Source: Caenorhabditis remanei (taxonomy: Eukaryota > Nematoda > Chromadorea > Rhabditida > Rhabditidae). From it: a stretch of DNA of 64,000 nucleotides. The notes beneath the pieces are model-generated. The model did not search any database. It had not been told where the DNA came from and saw only the letters and a list, made by a program, of their open reading frames with translations. Made by a program: the position numbers and the translations under genes. The DNA lies in the NCBI RefSeq assembly GCF_010183535.1, contig NC_071333.1, positions 1,674,001 to 1,738,000 of the forward strand, given 5' to 3'. How positions within the stretch are numbered: the first letter of the stretch is position 1; every line of letters starts with the position of its first letter. Positions 35,078 through 45,984 of the stretch are shown piece by piece.

Positions 35078-35784
35078 TTATTTGATGACCGAGGCACAAC
35101 ATCTTATTCTGACGCTGGACAGCCTTTTGTGAAGTTTCTTGTGACTTGTTGCAGTATAGTTTCCAAAATAGAAACCTATCTGAAACAATGTTGGTGTTAT
35201 CATTTTTGTAATAAAAATAAGTAAAACTTACGCGTTCATGATACTCTTCCACGATATAATGATCTTCACTCCCATTCATTTGATAGTTAATTTCACTGCT
35301 GATTCGGAACTTGCTGTAGTTGATCGATATCGTTGTGTTCTTCATACTTTTCCTTGTTGTCGATCGCGACCAAACCAAGTATCGTCTTAGCCTCTCAATT
35401 TTGGCGGATTCGACCAGAACATAGGATTTGGGTACGCTACTGTGATGACACCACTGGTGGAACCAGCTGAAATTAATATTTGTGTCTCCAATTCTATTCG
35501 AAACTGCTCCCCGTTTGATTGTGAACTAAAAACTGACTTTGTAATGTTGTCCGATGTTTTTGGTACATTAAATTGAAATTGTCTTCTTGTGCTGGTGAAT
35601 GTGTCTGTAAACAATGGAAAGTATTAGCAAACTGATAAGAACTGCTAATAAGGACAATGGAGAGACGACTATACTTTTTTAATTAAGATAACGATTAAAA
35701 ACTAAAAAATTAATAAGTCAATGGTTCAAAAAAAGCGAAATTGAGATTCATACTTCTGTCATTAGAAGTTGTAATTGTTATCAT
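35078..35784 (-). CDS. Small four-exon gene, 144 aa, unknown family
   Basis: Exons 35784-35754, 35604-35538, 35466-35232 and 35179-35078 join in frame with GT-AG introns and end in TAA. The product starts MITITTSNDRNTFTSTRRQF and includes SSVPKSYVLVESAKIERLRR, INYSKFRISSEINYQM and a basic Cys-containing C-terminus (SSVRIRCCASVIK). The pattern of alternating hydrophobic residues suggests a beta-rich domain. An upstream in-frame ATG (at about 35963) would add a hydrophobic N-terminus (IGPTVFFYLSLFIFLVP). I prefer the later start because the upstream part resembles a repeat copied at 39.0 kb. The internal intron (35537-35467) is inferred from frame continuity; without it the frame stops. Confidence 0.5.
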
Positions 35785-36169
35785 GGTCACCGGGAGTAAA
35801 AAACGGTAAGAAGGAACAAGGAAAATAAAGAGAGACAGATAGAAAAAGACAGTTGGTCCGATCCGCAGGACGGTTTGATTTATGTGTTTGAAGAAATGAG
35901 TTAGGACGAAGAGGAAGAGGACATCGGTTTCTGTTTTCTTTAAATGTTTTCGTGCTTCATTTTTTGTAATAACGATATACATTGGGGTTTTGATTTCTGA
36001 CAAGAATTGAATTTCGAAAAAAAATCTTGTTTAATAGGTCAGCCGACCCGGTTTTGTTTGCAATAAGACGGAAAATGTGAAGTTCGACAAGAAAATGTCT
36101 AAACTTCTTCAGTAAATGACAATGTAGCGTGTTTTAAAAACGTTTTCTGTTTTTGTCCATCTCAATATT

Positions 36170-36800
36170 TTTGCTTTCAAACAGTCTTTTCGCAGACTTG
36201 CCCAGGATACAAAAACATATATTACTGGATCATACCGTTTTTGATTATGTATTAATTCCTTTTTGCGATTCTATTTATTTTGCGATTGTATTCATTTTGA
36301 ACAGTATTTCATCATCAGAAATATCGCAATGTGCGTCAGCACGCGAAACACGTCATTAAAAATGGGGGAAATTCGAATCAAATCGGTTGTTCGTCTTTCA
36401 ATCGAGAAACACATGTTTAGTTTGGTGTATTAAATAATTAGTGAATACAAAATCAATTAATTTTTCTCGTTATTTATTAAGAAAAAAAGGTGCCATACTT
36501 TATGAAGCAAGTTGCAAAAGAGGACCATTTGATTATTTCTGTGGTATGCCTTACTAGCTCTAGATCTCAGAAATTATCTAATTTTTATTATAACATAAAA
36601 CCAAACAATCCTTCAGTTCCCTCACCATGTCTTTCGTTTTCTTGACGTTTTTCATATTTTCCAACTTTTTACAAACAAAACCGGGTCATCAAATTTCTCT
36701 GCGCAATTTTTCTCTCGTTCTTTGTCTTTACACCACCACCTCACACCTTGTCAATCAAATGTTTTGTCTGATCTCTTCTCTACCAACACGCCGTTTCTTT
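36170..36800 (+). repeat. Segmental duplication copy upstream of the FBA_2 gene
   Basis: Diverged copy of 16480-17350 with the same landmarks. The homology ends near the start of the FBA_2 ORF, i.e. about where the missing F-box would be expected. Confidence 0.5.
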
Positions 36801-36819
36801 CTTACCCACCCGATGGCTC

Positions 36820-37656
36820 ATGCCACCTTCCTTAGATCATCTTCACATCAGAGCTTGTTTTCGTTTGGAATTCTGGAACGAAGTGGAAGTGAGCCTTTGT
36901 TTCTACACCGAGAACGCACCAGATTTGGTAGATGCGATACTTCAAAAAATAACGTTCACTCAAGATAACAGTGGATTGGCAGCATCAAAATGGTTGGAGC
37001 GAATTCTGGACGTCACGAATTGTGAATCGCTGAGTCAAGTGGATCTCAGGGGATCTCCACAGCTTGATGTGCGCGACACTTTTGCTACAATTCAAAATAT
37101 CGACAAATTATACATCCACGGGGAGTGTCCCAATACTTTTGCAAAGAAGTTTCTGGAAATCATCTCACCGGTTGCCACAGAAATAACACTGTTCAAAATT
37201 CCGTTTGAGACCAGAAAAGAGTTCCAGACCTTTCTGAAGAGCAATCTAAACTATTTGACTATTTTCACTAACAAGTTCCCGACGTTCAAGTTTACTGTGG
37301 GGGATCTTATGGTCACGAATGCGCTTAAATTGAATATCGACAAATTGAAATTAACTGTCAAAGAAATCAATAAATTCTTCAAAAATTGGGTGGAAAAGAA
37401 ATGTGATACAAGACTCGAGCACTTGTCACTGTCTACAAACGAAGATGTCGATGAACGAAATCTCCTGGAAGGATTGAAGACGGTTCGTTTTCCAGAAAAC
37501 CAAGAAAGAACGTTTCACTACTCGAAAGAGCTGGACTCTTCATCAGACTCGTTTTCTGGAGGATACGATTTAAGAAGAGCAGATCGAAACAAGGCCACAA
37601 TCACATTTGGAGACGTTTATGGGGATACGTACATCAGTTTCTATGCTTGGAAATGA
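36820..37656 (+). CDS. F-box-associated (FBA_2) protein lacking its F-box
   Basis: A 278-aa single-exon ORF. The family signature is clear: KWLERILDVTNC, then ITLFKIPFETRKEFQTFL, LTIFTNKFPTFKF, and the diagnostic LTVKEINKFFKNWVEKKCDT, LEHLSLS, ending AT-I-F...YISFYAWK. In Caenorhabditis FBA_2 follows an F-box that docks to SKR/Skp1 in SCF ubiquitin ligases, with the C-terminus thought to bind substrate. Here the first ~40 residues (MPPSLDHLHIRACFRLEFWN) contain no F-box, and none is found upstream, where the DNA is a duplicated repeat. It is probably 5'-truncated, or a substrate-binding domain expressed alone. An AATAAA signal lies at 37753. The FBA_2 ORF itself has no stop. Confidence 0.75.
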   Translation: MPPSLDHLHIRACFRLEFWNEVEVSLCFYTENAPDLVDAILQKITFTQDNSGLAASKWLERILDVTNCESLSQVDLRGSPQLDVRDTFATIQNIDKLYIHGECPNTFAKKFLEIISPVATEITLFKIPFETRKEFQTFLKSNLNYLTIFTNKFPTFKFTVGDLMVTNALKLNIDKLKLTVKEINKFFKNWVEKKCDTRLEHLSLSTNEDVDERNLLEGLKTVRFPENQERTFHYSKELDSSSDSFSGGYDLRRADRNKATITFGDVYGDTYISFYAWK

Positions 37657-37659
37657 TTT

Positions 37660-39120
37660 TGTTTTATTTTTGTTGTGATTTTTCAATTCTTAATGACATA
37701 ATTGGTATCAAATTGTTCTTTTTTAAATTATCTTTCTTAACTTTTTTGAGCAAATAAATACCTTGTTGTCTAAATAATTCCAGCAGGTTTATTCTTGACG
37801 ATGGGAACATTAACATTACAACAATTTTTGAAACCACTTGGAAAGGAAATAACTTATTAAAGCATGGAAATTAACTGAAAAATAAGAAGAGAACTATCAA
37901 GGGAAGTTTTTGTAGATGCCACTTTCAAACGATCCATAAATTTCGTCATAGGTACTTTTGACTACAAGGAATCCATTTCTGCAGTCAAAATCTGCTAAAT
38001 GTCTATGAGAAGTAAATGTCAATAAATGTACATCTGGATGATATCGACTTCTAAATCAAACACAGTACTAAACTAGATTTGCTAACGATCTGATATAATT
38101 TTATACAGTTTTTTGTTGACTATTAAATTGAAAACGAGTATATCTTTATGAAATAGGTAGTTTAGTCTACTTTTCTATTCGAAAATTGGTTCTAATTCTT
38201 CGGAAAATTCACGAATGCAAACGCACTCCGTTCGAATTAGAGATCTATTTTGTAGCAGTTCTATTTTGTTCCGTCCTATTTGAGTCAGTTCTATATCATT
38301 ACAGTTTCATTTTGTCGCAGTTCTATCTTTCCGAGTTCGAAAGGAATAAAGCAGTAAAATTGATCAAGATTGACATCAATTATATAGAAAAATGTTTCAA
38401 ATGAGCTGAGTTATGAGCAAAATTAAGTGATATACTATTTTTGAGAAGAATGTTGATGTCTTCATTAATAGCAAATAAGAAAAAGTTTGAATAGGAACCG
38501 CTGAAACTGTTTTCGTTGAGACTTTGCCTACGTCTCTCTGTCGGCAGTGTTATTCTTGCAGCGTGCCTTCCCGCCAGTACCCCCACCCTACTTTCCTGAG
38601 CGAGGAAAAGTGGGAAATGACTTTTCAAAGCAAAGGATGAATTTGAAAATAAGACCGATTTTCAAAATTTTTTTGATGTGAATGGATAAAGCAGTAGAAA
38701 TGATTAAGATTGACATCAATAATATAGAAAAATGTTTTAAATGAGCTGAGTTATTAGCAACGCTAAGTGAAACAGTGGACAATCACATCCAGAACAGCCA
38801 AAAAGTCTTCATCTGGTGCAAACGGAAAATTTCAGAAACGTGACATCTAGGAGAGTAGTGGGCTGATACGGAGAGTAATAAACTGACACGCTCTTTATTT
38901 AATGTTCTTCCAGTAATCCTTTTCCTCGTAGGTTAAAACGCTATCGCTTGAGATTCTATAGGAATAAACCTTCTCTAAAATCGAGTACCCCCATTAAAAG
39001 TGATTTTGTGATTTTTTTTCCGAAATTCAATTCTCATCCGAAATTAAAACTCCAGCGTATATCATCTTCACGAAAAATCAAGCACGAAAACATGAAGTGT
39101 TAAAGAAAACAGAAACTGAA
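37660..39120. other. Spacer with local direct repeats
   Basis: 38350-38440 and 38690-38772 are direct copies (AAGATTGACATCAAT, ATAGAAAAATGTTT, AATGAGCTGAGTTAT). Between them 38520-38620 is a GC-richer patch with GCGTGCCTTCCCGCCAGTAC. 39005-39118 matches, inverted, the region 35910-36020. No gene seen. Confidence 0.45.
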
Positions 39121-39123
39121 GTA

Positions 39124-40392
39124 TTAGGTTGATGCATAAGTTTCTTTCTTTTTTGAAGGTGTGACTTTGGCCCCCGGTCTCTAAGCGATGAGGTTGTTTT
39201 TCAACCCAAACTTTTTTGCATTTTTATCACCTCTTTAGTGGCTAACATATAATGTTTAAAGTTGGTGCCTAGACAGTCAGCTCGTGAAAACGATGGCTTT
39301 TTTGATCGCCAACCAAATGCCTATTTTGGAAAGTTTTTTGATTTTTGTCGCATTGCTATCGAAATGATAAGATCTTCATAAGAAATTGAACGCAATTTAT
39401 AGAACAAGATTTGATCTTGTTACCACGTTTTAGTTTTTAGTCGGAATGTTGAAAACAAAAAAGTTGTGATAAGACGATCGACAGCAACGAGAAACCATGG
39501 TTCAGCTGGGTTCAAACAGATTACAGAAATATTTGAGAGAACATTTGTACCAAACTATTTGTAAAAGTTAGAGGATAACATGAGTAAATTATGTCTTAAA
39601 AAAGTTTATGACAAAGCCATCAAATTAAGTGATAAAACTTGGCTGATAAATTTCTTATGATTTTTTCGCTTTCGAGAAATTTTGTGTACTAGACCTGAGT
39701 GGAGTCTAGGTCTCTTCTGAACGCTCACAAATAAGTCTCAATTATTTTATTGTAAGTAATCAATAGTACACACATTGATTTAAAAATGAGCAAAATATCT
39801 AGTGGATTGCGTTAGAGGTAGGAGCAGTAATCCTCATCAAACTCAAAAATCAAGTGATTTTGATGATGTTGACTTCGGGCTTCCTGCGAAAAAGGACAAA
39901 TGATGTGAATATTGGAAACAAAGTAAATTTAGAAACATCAATGTTTACTCTACTCAATAATAAACATTTTCACCAATTTCTCCATCTAGCCTTTAAGAAA
40001 AATCGAAAATACTCGCCCACTCCTAAATTGCTGATCCTAACCTTTCATCAGGGACCCGCACTGAACTATCGTTGCTTAGTTGGAATGCCTTTATTTGCTT
40101 TTTATAAATAACTTTTCTTGCTTGTTTTAATTCTGAATAGCTCACCCATTCTTGTCAACATTTTCTAGGAAAAAAATGAAGACGAAAAATGGTACCAAAA
40201 AACGGTTCCTCAAGTGTTTTGACGTGCCTCCGGCTGAGATTAGGCGGATGGTGGACGTCAAGTCACAGGTATAATCACAATGAGTTATAGGTACTAACCA
40301 ACAATGTTTCTTATTATGTGAACTATTAGTCTTCTAGAAATTTCATACCAAAAATTACCCAAAAAAAGAAAGAAACTTATGCATCAACCTAA
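39124..40392. mobile_element. mariner-type element, 1269 bp, decayed interior
   Basis: Ends are 31-bp inverted repeats, TTAGGTTGATGCATAAGTTT(CTTTC...) and the inverse, flanked by TA (39122-39123 and 40393-40394). The TTAGGTTG start is mariner-like and the total length is the usual mariner size. I can find no frame with the mariner transposase D,D34D context or helix-turn-helix; the longest ORFs (e.g. 39854-40111) are unrelated. It is either a very degraded autonomous copy or a non-autonomous derivative with foreign interior. The near-perfect ends suggest recent mobility. Confidence 0.8.
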
Positions 40393-40399
40393 TATAAAA

Positions 40400-41490
40400 G
40401 CAATAATAAATCATTCTAATCGGCAGAAGAAAAATCCAATATAGAAACGAGATAGGACGGAAAAAAGGAAAGAAATAGGTTTCTTTTTTGTGTGAGAGAT
40501 ACTGATGAATGCATGTATTTCTTTGTTTTTAAGTTTTTTATTTATTTACACAACAATGAAAAAAATTCAAAGGAAATGAGTTGGGAGATAAACGAGGAAG
40601 AGGATCATCTGGAACAAAAAACCTGAGAGTTACAAATCAACAATAATATGAAAATCCCGAAAATTAAGAATTTCTAATATAACAATCAAAAACACTGTTA
40701 AGAGGGCAATTATAGTTATGAAAAAATTTTCCCATTCGATCGTGTCCGGATCGTTGCCTGAAATAAACAGGTACTGCAAGAATGTGTTTTAGAACTCACA
40801 AAAATCACGAATTGGTAGAGCTTTGCAAAACTCTGAGAAACAGAACTTTTTCAAAGACAGTTTTGAATCTTTTTTCAAATTTTAATCCATGTACTTGGCA
40901 AAATACAGTTTATCGATTAACTTTTATTATTTGTTACCTTTACGCGTTTTGAGGACAATAGTGAAAAAAGTTCAAAAGAACTTTAAAAAATTATTGAACT
41001 CATATCTAACTGGGAATCATTTTTGGAGAATTCAGTTCCCAGATTATTTTTTTGCCATGTTTTTTCATACTAGAAAAACCATACTTGTCTAGGCCCGAAA
41101 ACCCGGATACTCGCGCCAAAAATCAAAATGAATTAAAAAAAAGAATTTTTAGAAGTTTTGCGAGAAAGTCAAATTTTCAACTATAATTTAGAATTAGAAT
41201 AAATTCTGAAACACCGCCAAAAATTGAAAAAAAAGTCGAAAAATGGGTCTTCCGGGCCTTTGTCGGACCGGGTGGGCCTTGACATGATAAAGTGATATCT
41301 ATATTTTAAACTATCTTCATCCGAGACTGCTCATCTAATTATTTCTGAGTAAACCAACCTACTATCAGTCACTCGCGTTTTTGACCACATTCACCGCGTT
41401 CTTCAGCATTTTTGTGTTTCTATCATGAAGTTTGAGTTTAGAAATAAACGTTGAATTTTTCATTTCCCTTTTTGTTTGAAAAACATTTCA
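40400..41490. other. No gene; GGCCCGG repeat fragment
   Basis: AT-rich spacer. 41088-41285 carries TAGGCCCGAAAACCCGG and CGGGCCTTTGTCGGACC, part of the GC-rich dispersed repeat seen at the start of the window and at 15.3 and 46.3 kb. Confidence 0.45.
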
Positions 41491-41493
41491 CGT

Positions 41494-42040
41494 GAATCCC
41501 ATAAATTAACTATAATTTATTGACAGACCGATAGAGTACACAGGCATTGATAAAAGACGCAAGTAGTCAGCAAGGGATGGTGGAAAAATTTGGAAAAGTT
41601 AGACGAAAAGAAAAGCAGATGAGATATAGTTTCAATAAAAAAAGCGGTGGGTAAGAACAAGACATTTCAATGGAGAATACATTAAAAATACGATATTTCA
41701 TCAGATGTTTTCTCTTCGTTGAGTTTCATACAATCTCATCTGTTCAATCCCATAAATTAACTATGATTTTTTGACAGACCGATACACTACACAAACATTG
41801 ATAAAAGAGACAAGTAATCAGAAGGGGATGGGGGAGTGATATGAAGAAGTTAGACAAAAAGAAGAATAGCAGACGGTCAAAATAAGAAAGGAGATAAGAG
41901 AGAAGCAAGTTGTGTTCAAAGATATAGTTTTAATAAAAAAATGAGCGGTGGATTGAAAAGACGATTCAATGGAGAATACAGGAAAAGGTACGTTAATTTT
42001 GCATGATTTCTCTTTGTTGAGTTTCATACAATCTCATCTG
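41494..42040 (-). repeat. Tandem duplication of the 3' end of the SAM-domain gene
   Basis: About 295 bp is present twice: AATCCCATAAATTAACTATRATTT, GACAGACCGATA, GTTGAGTTTCATACAATCTC occur at 41499/41750, 41523/41774 and 41718/42014. The second copy includes the terminal coding residues (YETQQREI). The outer copy is a truncated 3' end. Confidence 0.7.
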
Positions 42041-45000
42041 TAGTTTATATTCAGCCATATCGATTACATATTGTATTCTCAAGTGATTGTTGATGACTTT
42101 GATTGCAGCAACCTTGATTCGACCGCTACGTCCAGTATTCATGTCAAGAGCTCTGAGAACATTCGATCCATCTGCCAAGAACTCTTCCAATAACATTCCG
42201 TTTATTTCTTCATCAATTATTTTCCTGAGCAGTGGATCCGCGTCATTAAGATTTAAGATATATTGCACCCAGGTCGAGAGATCCGCAGACTGAAAAATCA
42301 AAAAAAAATTCGAAAATGTTGCTGAGGAGTGAATTGAGATACTATTTTGAACCAGCCTATCTGTTTCGCCTTCGGCGGTTCATCCGGCCACCCCTTTTCA
42401 AATTTACCCGCATGGCCGAGTGGTCTGAGGCGGCGGTCACTGTCCAAAGCACGCCAGTTTAGTTTTGCCCGCTGGCGCAGTTTCTTTTCTCTTTCAGAAC
42501 CCGTCGCGGGCGCTTCAGACAACGCCCACTTGTCTTTTATCTATTTTAAATAGTTTTTTTGAAAAACTCACCGTCCAATTATAATAATTAGGATCAAAGT
42601 TTTCAAGAATGTACTTTCCAGTTTTGTTCTGAAAAATTAATTTGTTTATATTATACATGTCAGAATGCTTACAAGATGCTCTTTTAGATACACTGGCTCC
42701 GTAGGTCTCACTGGCTTCGTGATGGGGTTAACAGGACGAGCTGGCTCCGTGATGGGAATAACAGGACGAGCAAGATTAGGTGGGATTTCGTTATGAGTGG
42801 GTCGAGGTGGGTTTGGTCTTCTCTGCTGTTGTTGTTGTGGAGCTCTTTGTCGCTGATGCTCGAGTCGCTGTTGCTGTTGTTGCTGTTGATGTTGCTGTTG
42901 TTGGGCATTGATATTTTGTTGCACCTGTTGTCTTTGTTGCACATATTGTTGCGCCGGATACGGTTGCTGTTGATGACGCGACTGCTGGTGGGGCGCGATA
43001 GGATGACGTTGCGCTTGATTTTGAGCCACTCGATATTGAGGTGGACGTTGAGGTTGAATTCCTTGTTGTGCCCGGATTGCTTGTTGAGCCGAAGTCGATG
43101 AAATGTTGTATGGTGGCGCCGCTTGGAACGGTTGAATATTCATCTCTGCAGGCTGTGGATTGGATCTTCTGGCAACTGGTGTGGGTTGGCTGCGATGTAC
43201 TTGATGGACGGTTTGGACAGGCAACAAATTAGGTGCAACTTTTGGTTGATTGATATGGTGAACTTTAACCACTTGAATTGAAGACGTGGTGGGACCAGAA
43301 AGACTATCAGCTGGGGAGCTTCTGATCGGCTCCAACGTCTCGGCGGGTTCTGGAGTGTCTTCCGGCACGACAATTGGATTCGAATCACTTCCAGCTTGTA
43401 GAGTTGTAGGTGCAATTTCAACCATCTTAGCCTGATTGTTACGTGGAGTGGATTGCACGGTTGGAGGAGATTTCGAATTCGAGATAGATGATGGTTCTGG
43501 ACTTCTTTGAACTGGTGTGAGAACTGGAGCAATTTCAGCAACACCATCTTTAACTGAGTCCTTCTTCCTCTCACTTCCTGACTCCTTCACAACTGGAGAC
43601 TCCTTTTCACCTTCATGGTCTTCATTCTTCGACTCACTTCTTTTTAGACTTTTCGCTGCTTTCTCATTGCCATCAGCCATTGACTTTCTTTCTCTCTTCT
43701 CTGTCACCTTGACAGTCGATGGTCCATTTGAAGTTTCAGGAGTATGCTTGTCCTTGTCCTCCTTCTCTCTTTCCTCTTCTTCCTCCTCCATCTCTACATT
43801 GTCAGCGTCATCGATAACCTTCTCCTCCTCAGCTCCACGCCTTGGCAACACTTTTTTTGCTGGAGGTTCAGGAGATGGCAGGGAAGTACGACGACGTTTA
43901 TCAGTAGACCAAACTACCTCCAAGTCTCCAAGTTTGCCTCCTTCCTTTGGACCGAAGTCCATTTCCCTCAGCCGGTCAGCTTCAGTGAGTCTCTGAAATA
44001 AAAAAGAGGTGAAAGTTAATAGAATTTATTGATTTCCTCAAAAATCTTACCTTCTTAGGTCTAACCATAGATGTATTCGTTGTCGTTATGTTTGATCTTC
44101 TCCCTGGTGTTTTCACCTCGTCCATATCTATCGATGTATCCGGGTTCTGATGATTGTTTTTCGACTCCGCCCCTTTTACCGAAACATGCCCGGATGGTCT
44201 CGGTGCCGAATCTCTCTGAGGAACGATCGGGTTTGACCAGGCAGACGGACTGTCCTTGGGTCTGAAAGTGAGTTGATTTAGGATTAGCATTGGGAACATT
44301 TTTTCTAGAGTGTCTGAAACTCCTAGACCTCAAAATTCGAGAACCCAATTTTCTGTTTCATACAAATAGTTCTGCATCAATAAGTGGATTCAGAAAGAAT
44401 AACTTGAGATTTGACTTTTTTAGGTGAAATATCTTACTTGTCTGTCGGAAGAGCATCAATATATTTGTCAGCTTGCTTGGTATCCTTATTGACAACGGTT
44501 GTATCTGCAGATGGAGAGCTAATCAAACGTTCTGCGACTTCTGATTCCAGACCAGTATCTTCATCAGCTGGGCTTTCAGGTTCCTTGGAGTTCGGACTTA
44601 CTCCATCGCCTAGAACAGATTCCTGGCTGGATCCATGACCCTGGTCATCACCAATGTCAATAGACATTGAGCTATGAGAATAGTTTGAAACGGGGCTAAT
44701 ATCATTGACTGGAGTTCGAAGCGGAGCAAGAATTGAAGTTTGAGTCGGAACACGAATTGAAGTTTGGATTGGTGGACAAACTGAAGGAAGTCTTGACTCA
44801 GAAATTGGAGCACGAAACGGAGCACGTGGAACCGGCTCTTCTTCTTCAACACCGTTTTGAATTTTCTGAGGGTGATTATGTTTTCTAGATCTTCTTTGCG
44901 GACCACTTGGAGCATTTGATTGTTGCTTCTCCTCTTCTTCCAACTTCATTTCATCAGCAGCTTGCATGAGTAATTTTTGAATATTAGCATGAACTTTAGG

Positions 45001-45971
45001 GTTTTCTTGTGGAACAGGTTTTGATTTTGTTCTGATCGGTGTTGCGGAAATCCTTGGGGTTGAAAGCATTGACATAGGTTTTGCAGGTGATTGATTTGTC
45101 TTTGGGATCACCCTGGGTTTTTGTGGCGGTGGTTCTCTGTGAATAGGGGGAATTTCAACATTTGGAGTGTCTTCAGCAGGTCTTTCTCCGTGAGTTGGTT
45201 TTGGTATAATATTTGATATCAGGTATCGTGCATCTGTTTCATCGACAAAACTCCGAAGTGCTCCGTTGGGGGTATTAAATCTGTATCCAATGTGTTGAGC
45301 TTCAGCAATCCGATATGAAATCATTTCTCTGTTATGTAGATTGATAATTTCCAATTTCTTATGTGGATTCGTTATTCCTGCCAATTTCAATTCCAGAAGG
45401 TCATCAGGATGCATTAGGTCGAATTTCACGTTTCCTAGATTGTCACCGTAAGCTGAAAATATAAATGAATTTTATGCGGTTATTCGATTGTTTTTGTTCT
45501 TACATGCAGCATCAGCTAACTTGCCGGGCTGGATGTTTGGTCTCGGGTGAGAAGGCGGTCCAACTTCTCTTTCCAGGACCGGGGACCCTTGATCCAATGC
45601 CTGAAAGTTAAAATTGAAGAATTTGAAAATAATTGGTTAACTTCAAAAGGAATAGAAGTGGACGGTACCAAATCGGTGCTCAGAACTGATTATACACTGG
45701 AACGAGTTCGAACATCCCAAGCATCCACTCTGATACAATCAGCCCTTCTCACGATTTACTGGGAAAGATCCCGAGTCCAGATATAGTTCCAGGTCAAGAT
45801 ATATGAAATTTTGCGCTAACTTCAAATCTATAGCGCAAAATGTTTGTTCTAGTGATATATATCTCGACTTGTAACTTTATTTCGACTCTGGATACTCCCC
45901 TAGTTGATCTAGTTAAAGGAACTCACATCTTCATCTGTTTCTTCATTGACGACGATATTCATGGAACTCAT
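41993..45971 (-). CDS. Large MSP-like plus SAM-domain protein, ~1013 aa
   Basis: Seven exons join in frame: 45971-45927, 45600-45504, 45452-44438, 44261-44051, 43992-42673, 42628-42572, 42289-41993. Residues ~56-125 (FDLMHPDDLLELKL, KLEIINLHNREMISYRIAEA, GYRFNTPNGALRSF) fit the MSP/VAP immunoglobulin-like fold pattern. The middle is long, disordered, S/P/E-rich, with basic patches (KRRRTSLPSPEPPAKK), an acidic run and a Q-rich tract near residue 820. The C-terminus (~914-985: WTSADLSTWVQYILNL, IDEEINGMLLEEFL, GRIKVAAIKVINNHL) fits a SAM domain, a self-association module. The basic patches suggest a nuclear protein. The layout recalls the Caenorhabditis Polycomb-like SOP-2, which also has a C-terminal SAM domain, but I cannot confirm orthology. 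Confidence 0.8.
42355..42530 (+). other. GC-rich intronic insert with a tRNA-like A box
   Basis: Inside the last intron of the SAM gene this island is much more GC-rich than its surroundings. GCATGGCCGAGTGGTCTGAG matches the D-arm/A-box of tRNA-Leu/Ser, and CGCCAG...CTGGCG can form a variable-arm-like stem. The B-box GGTTCGA and a clean anticodon arm are missing. It may be a tRNA pseudogene or a SINE-like fragment. Confidence 0.3.
45785..45905. repeat. Imperfect palindrome in the first intron of the SAM gene
   Basis: ATTTTGCGCTA and TAGCGCAAAAT form a perfect 11-bp stem around a 12-nt loop. Flanking CCAGATATAGTT... and ...TCTGG extend it imperfectly. Probably a small MITE remnant. Confidence 0.45.
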
Positions 45972-45984
45972 GGTTTTTTTTTAC

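Noticed and set aside
42403..42510. Functional tRNA-Leu/Ser gene
   Set aside because: The A box is good, but the B box and anticodon arm are absent and the acceptor stem pairs only partly.
42793..43996. Plus-strand L- and S-rich ORFs of 60-160 aa
   Set aside because: Antisense of the polyQ and acidic regions of the SAM-domain gene. The minus-strand model has consistent splicing and domains.
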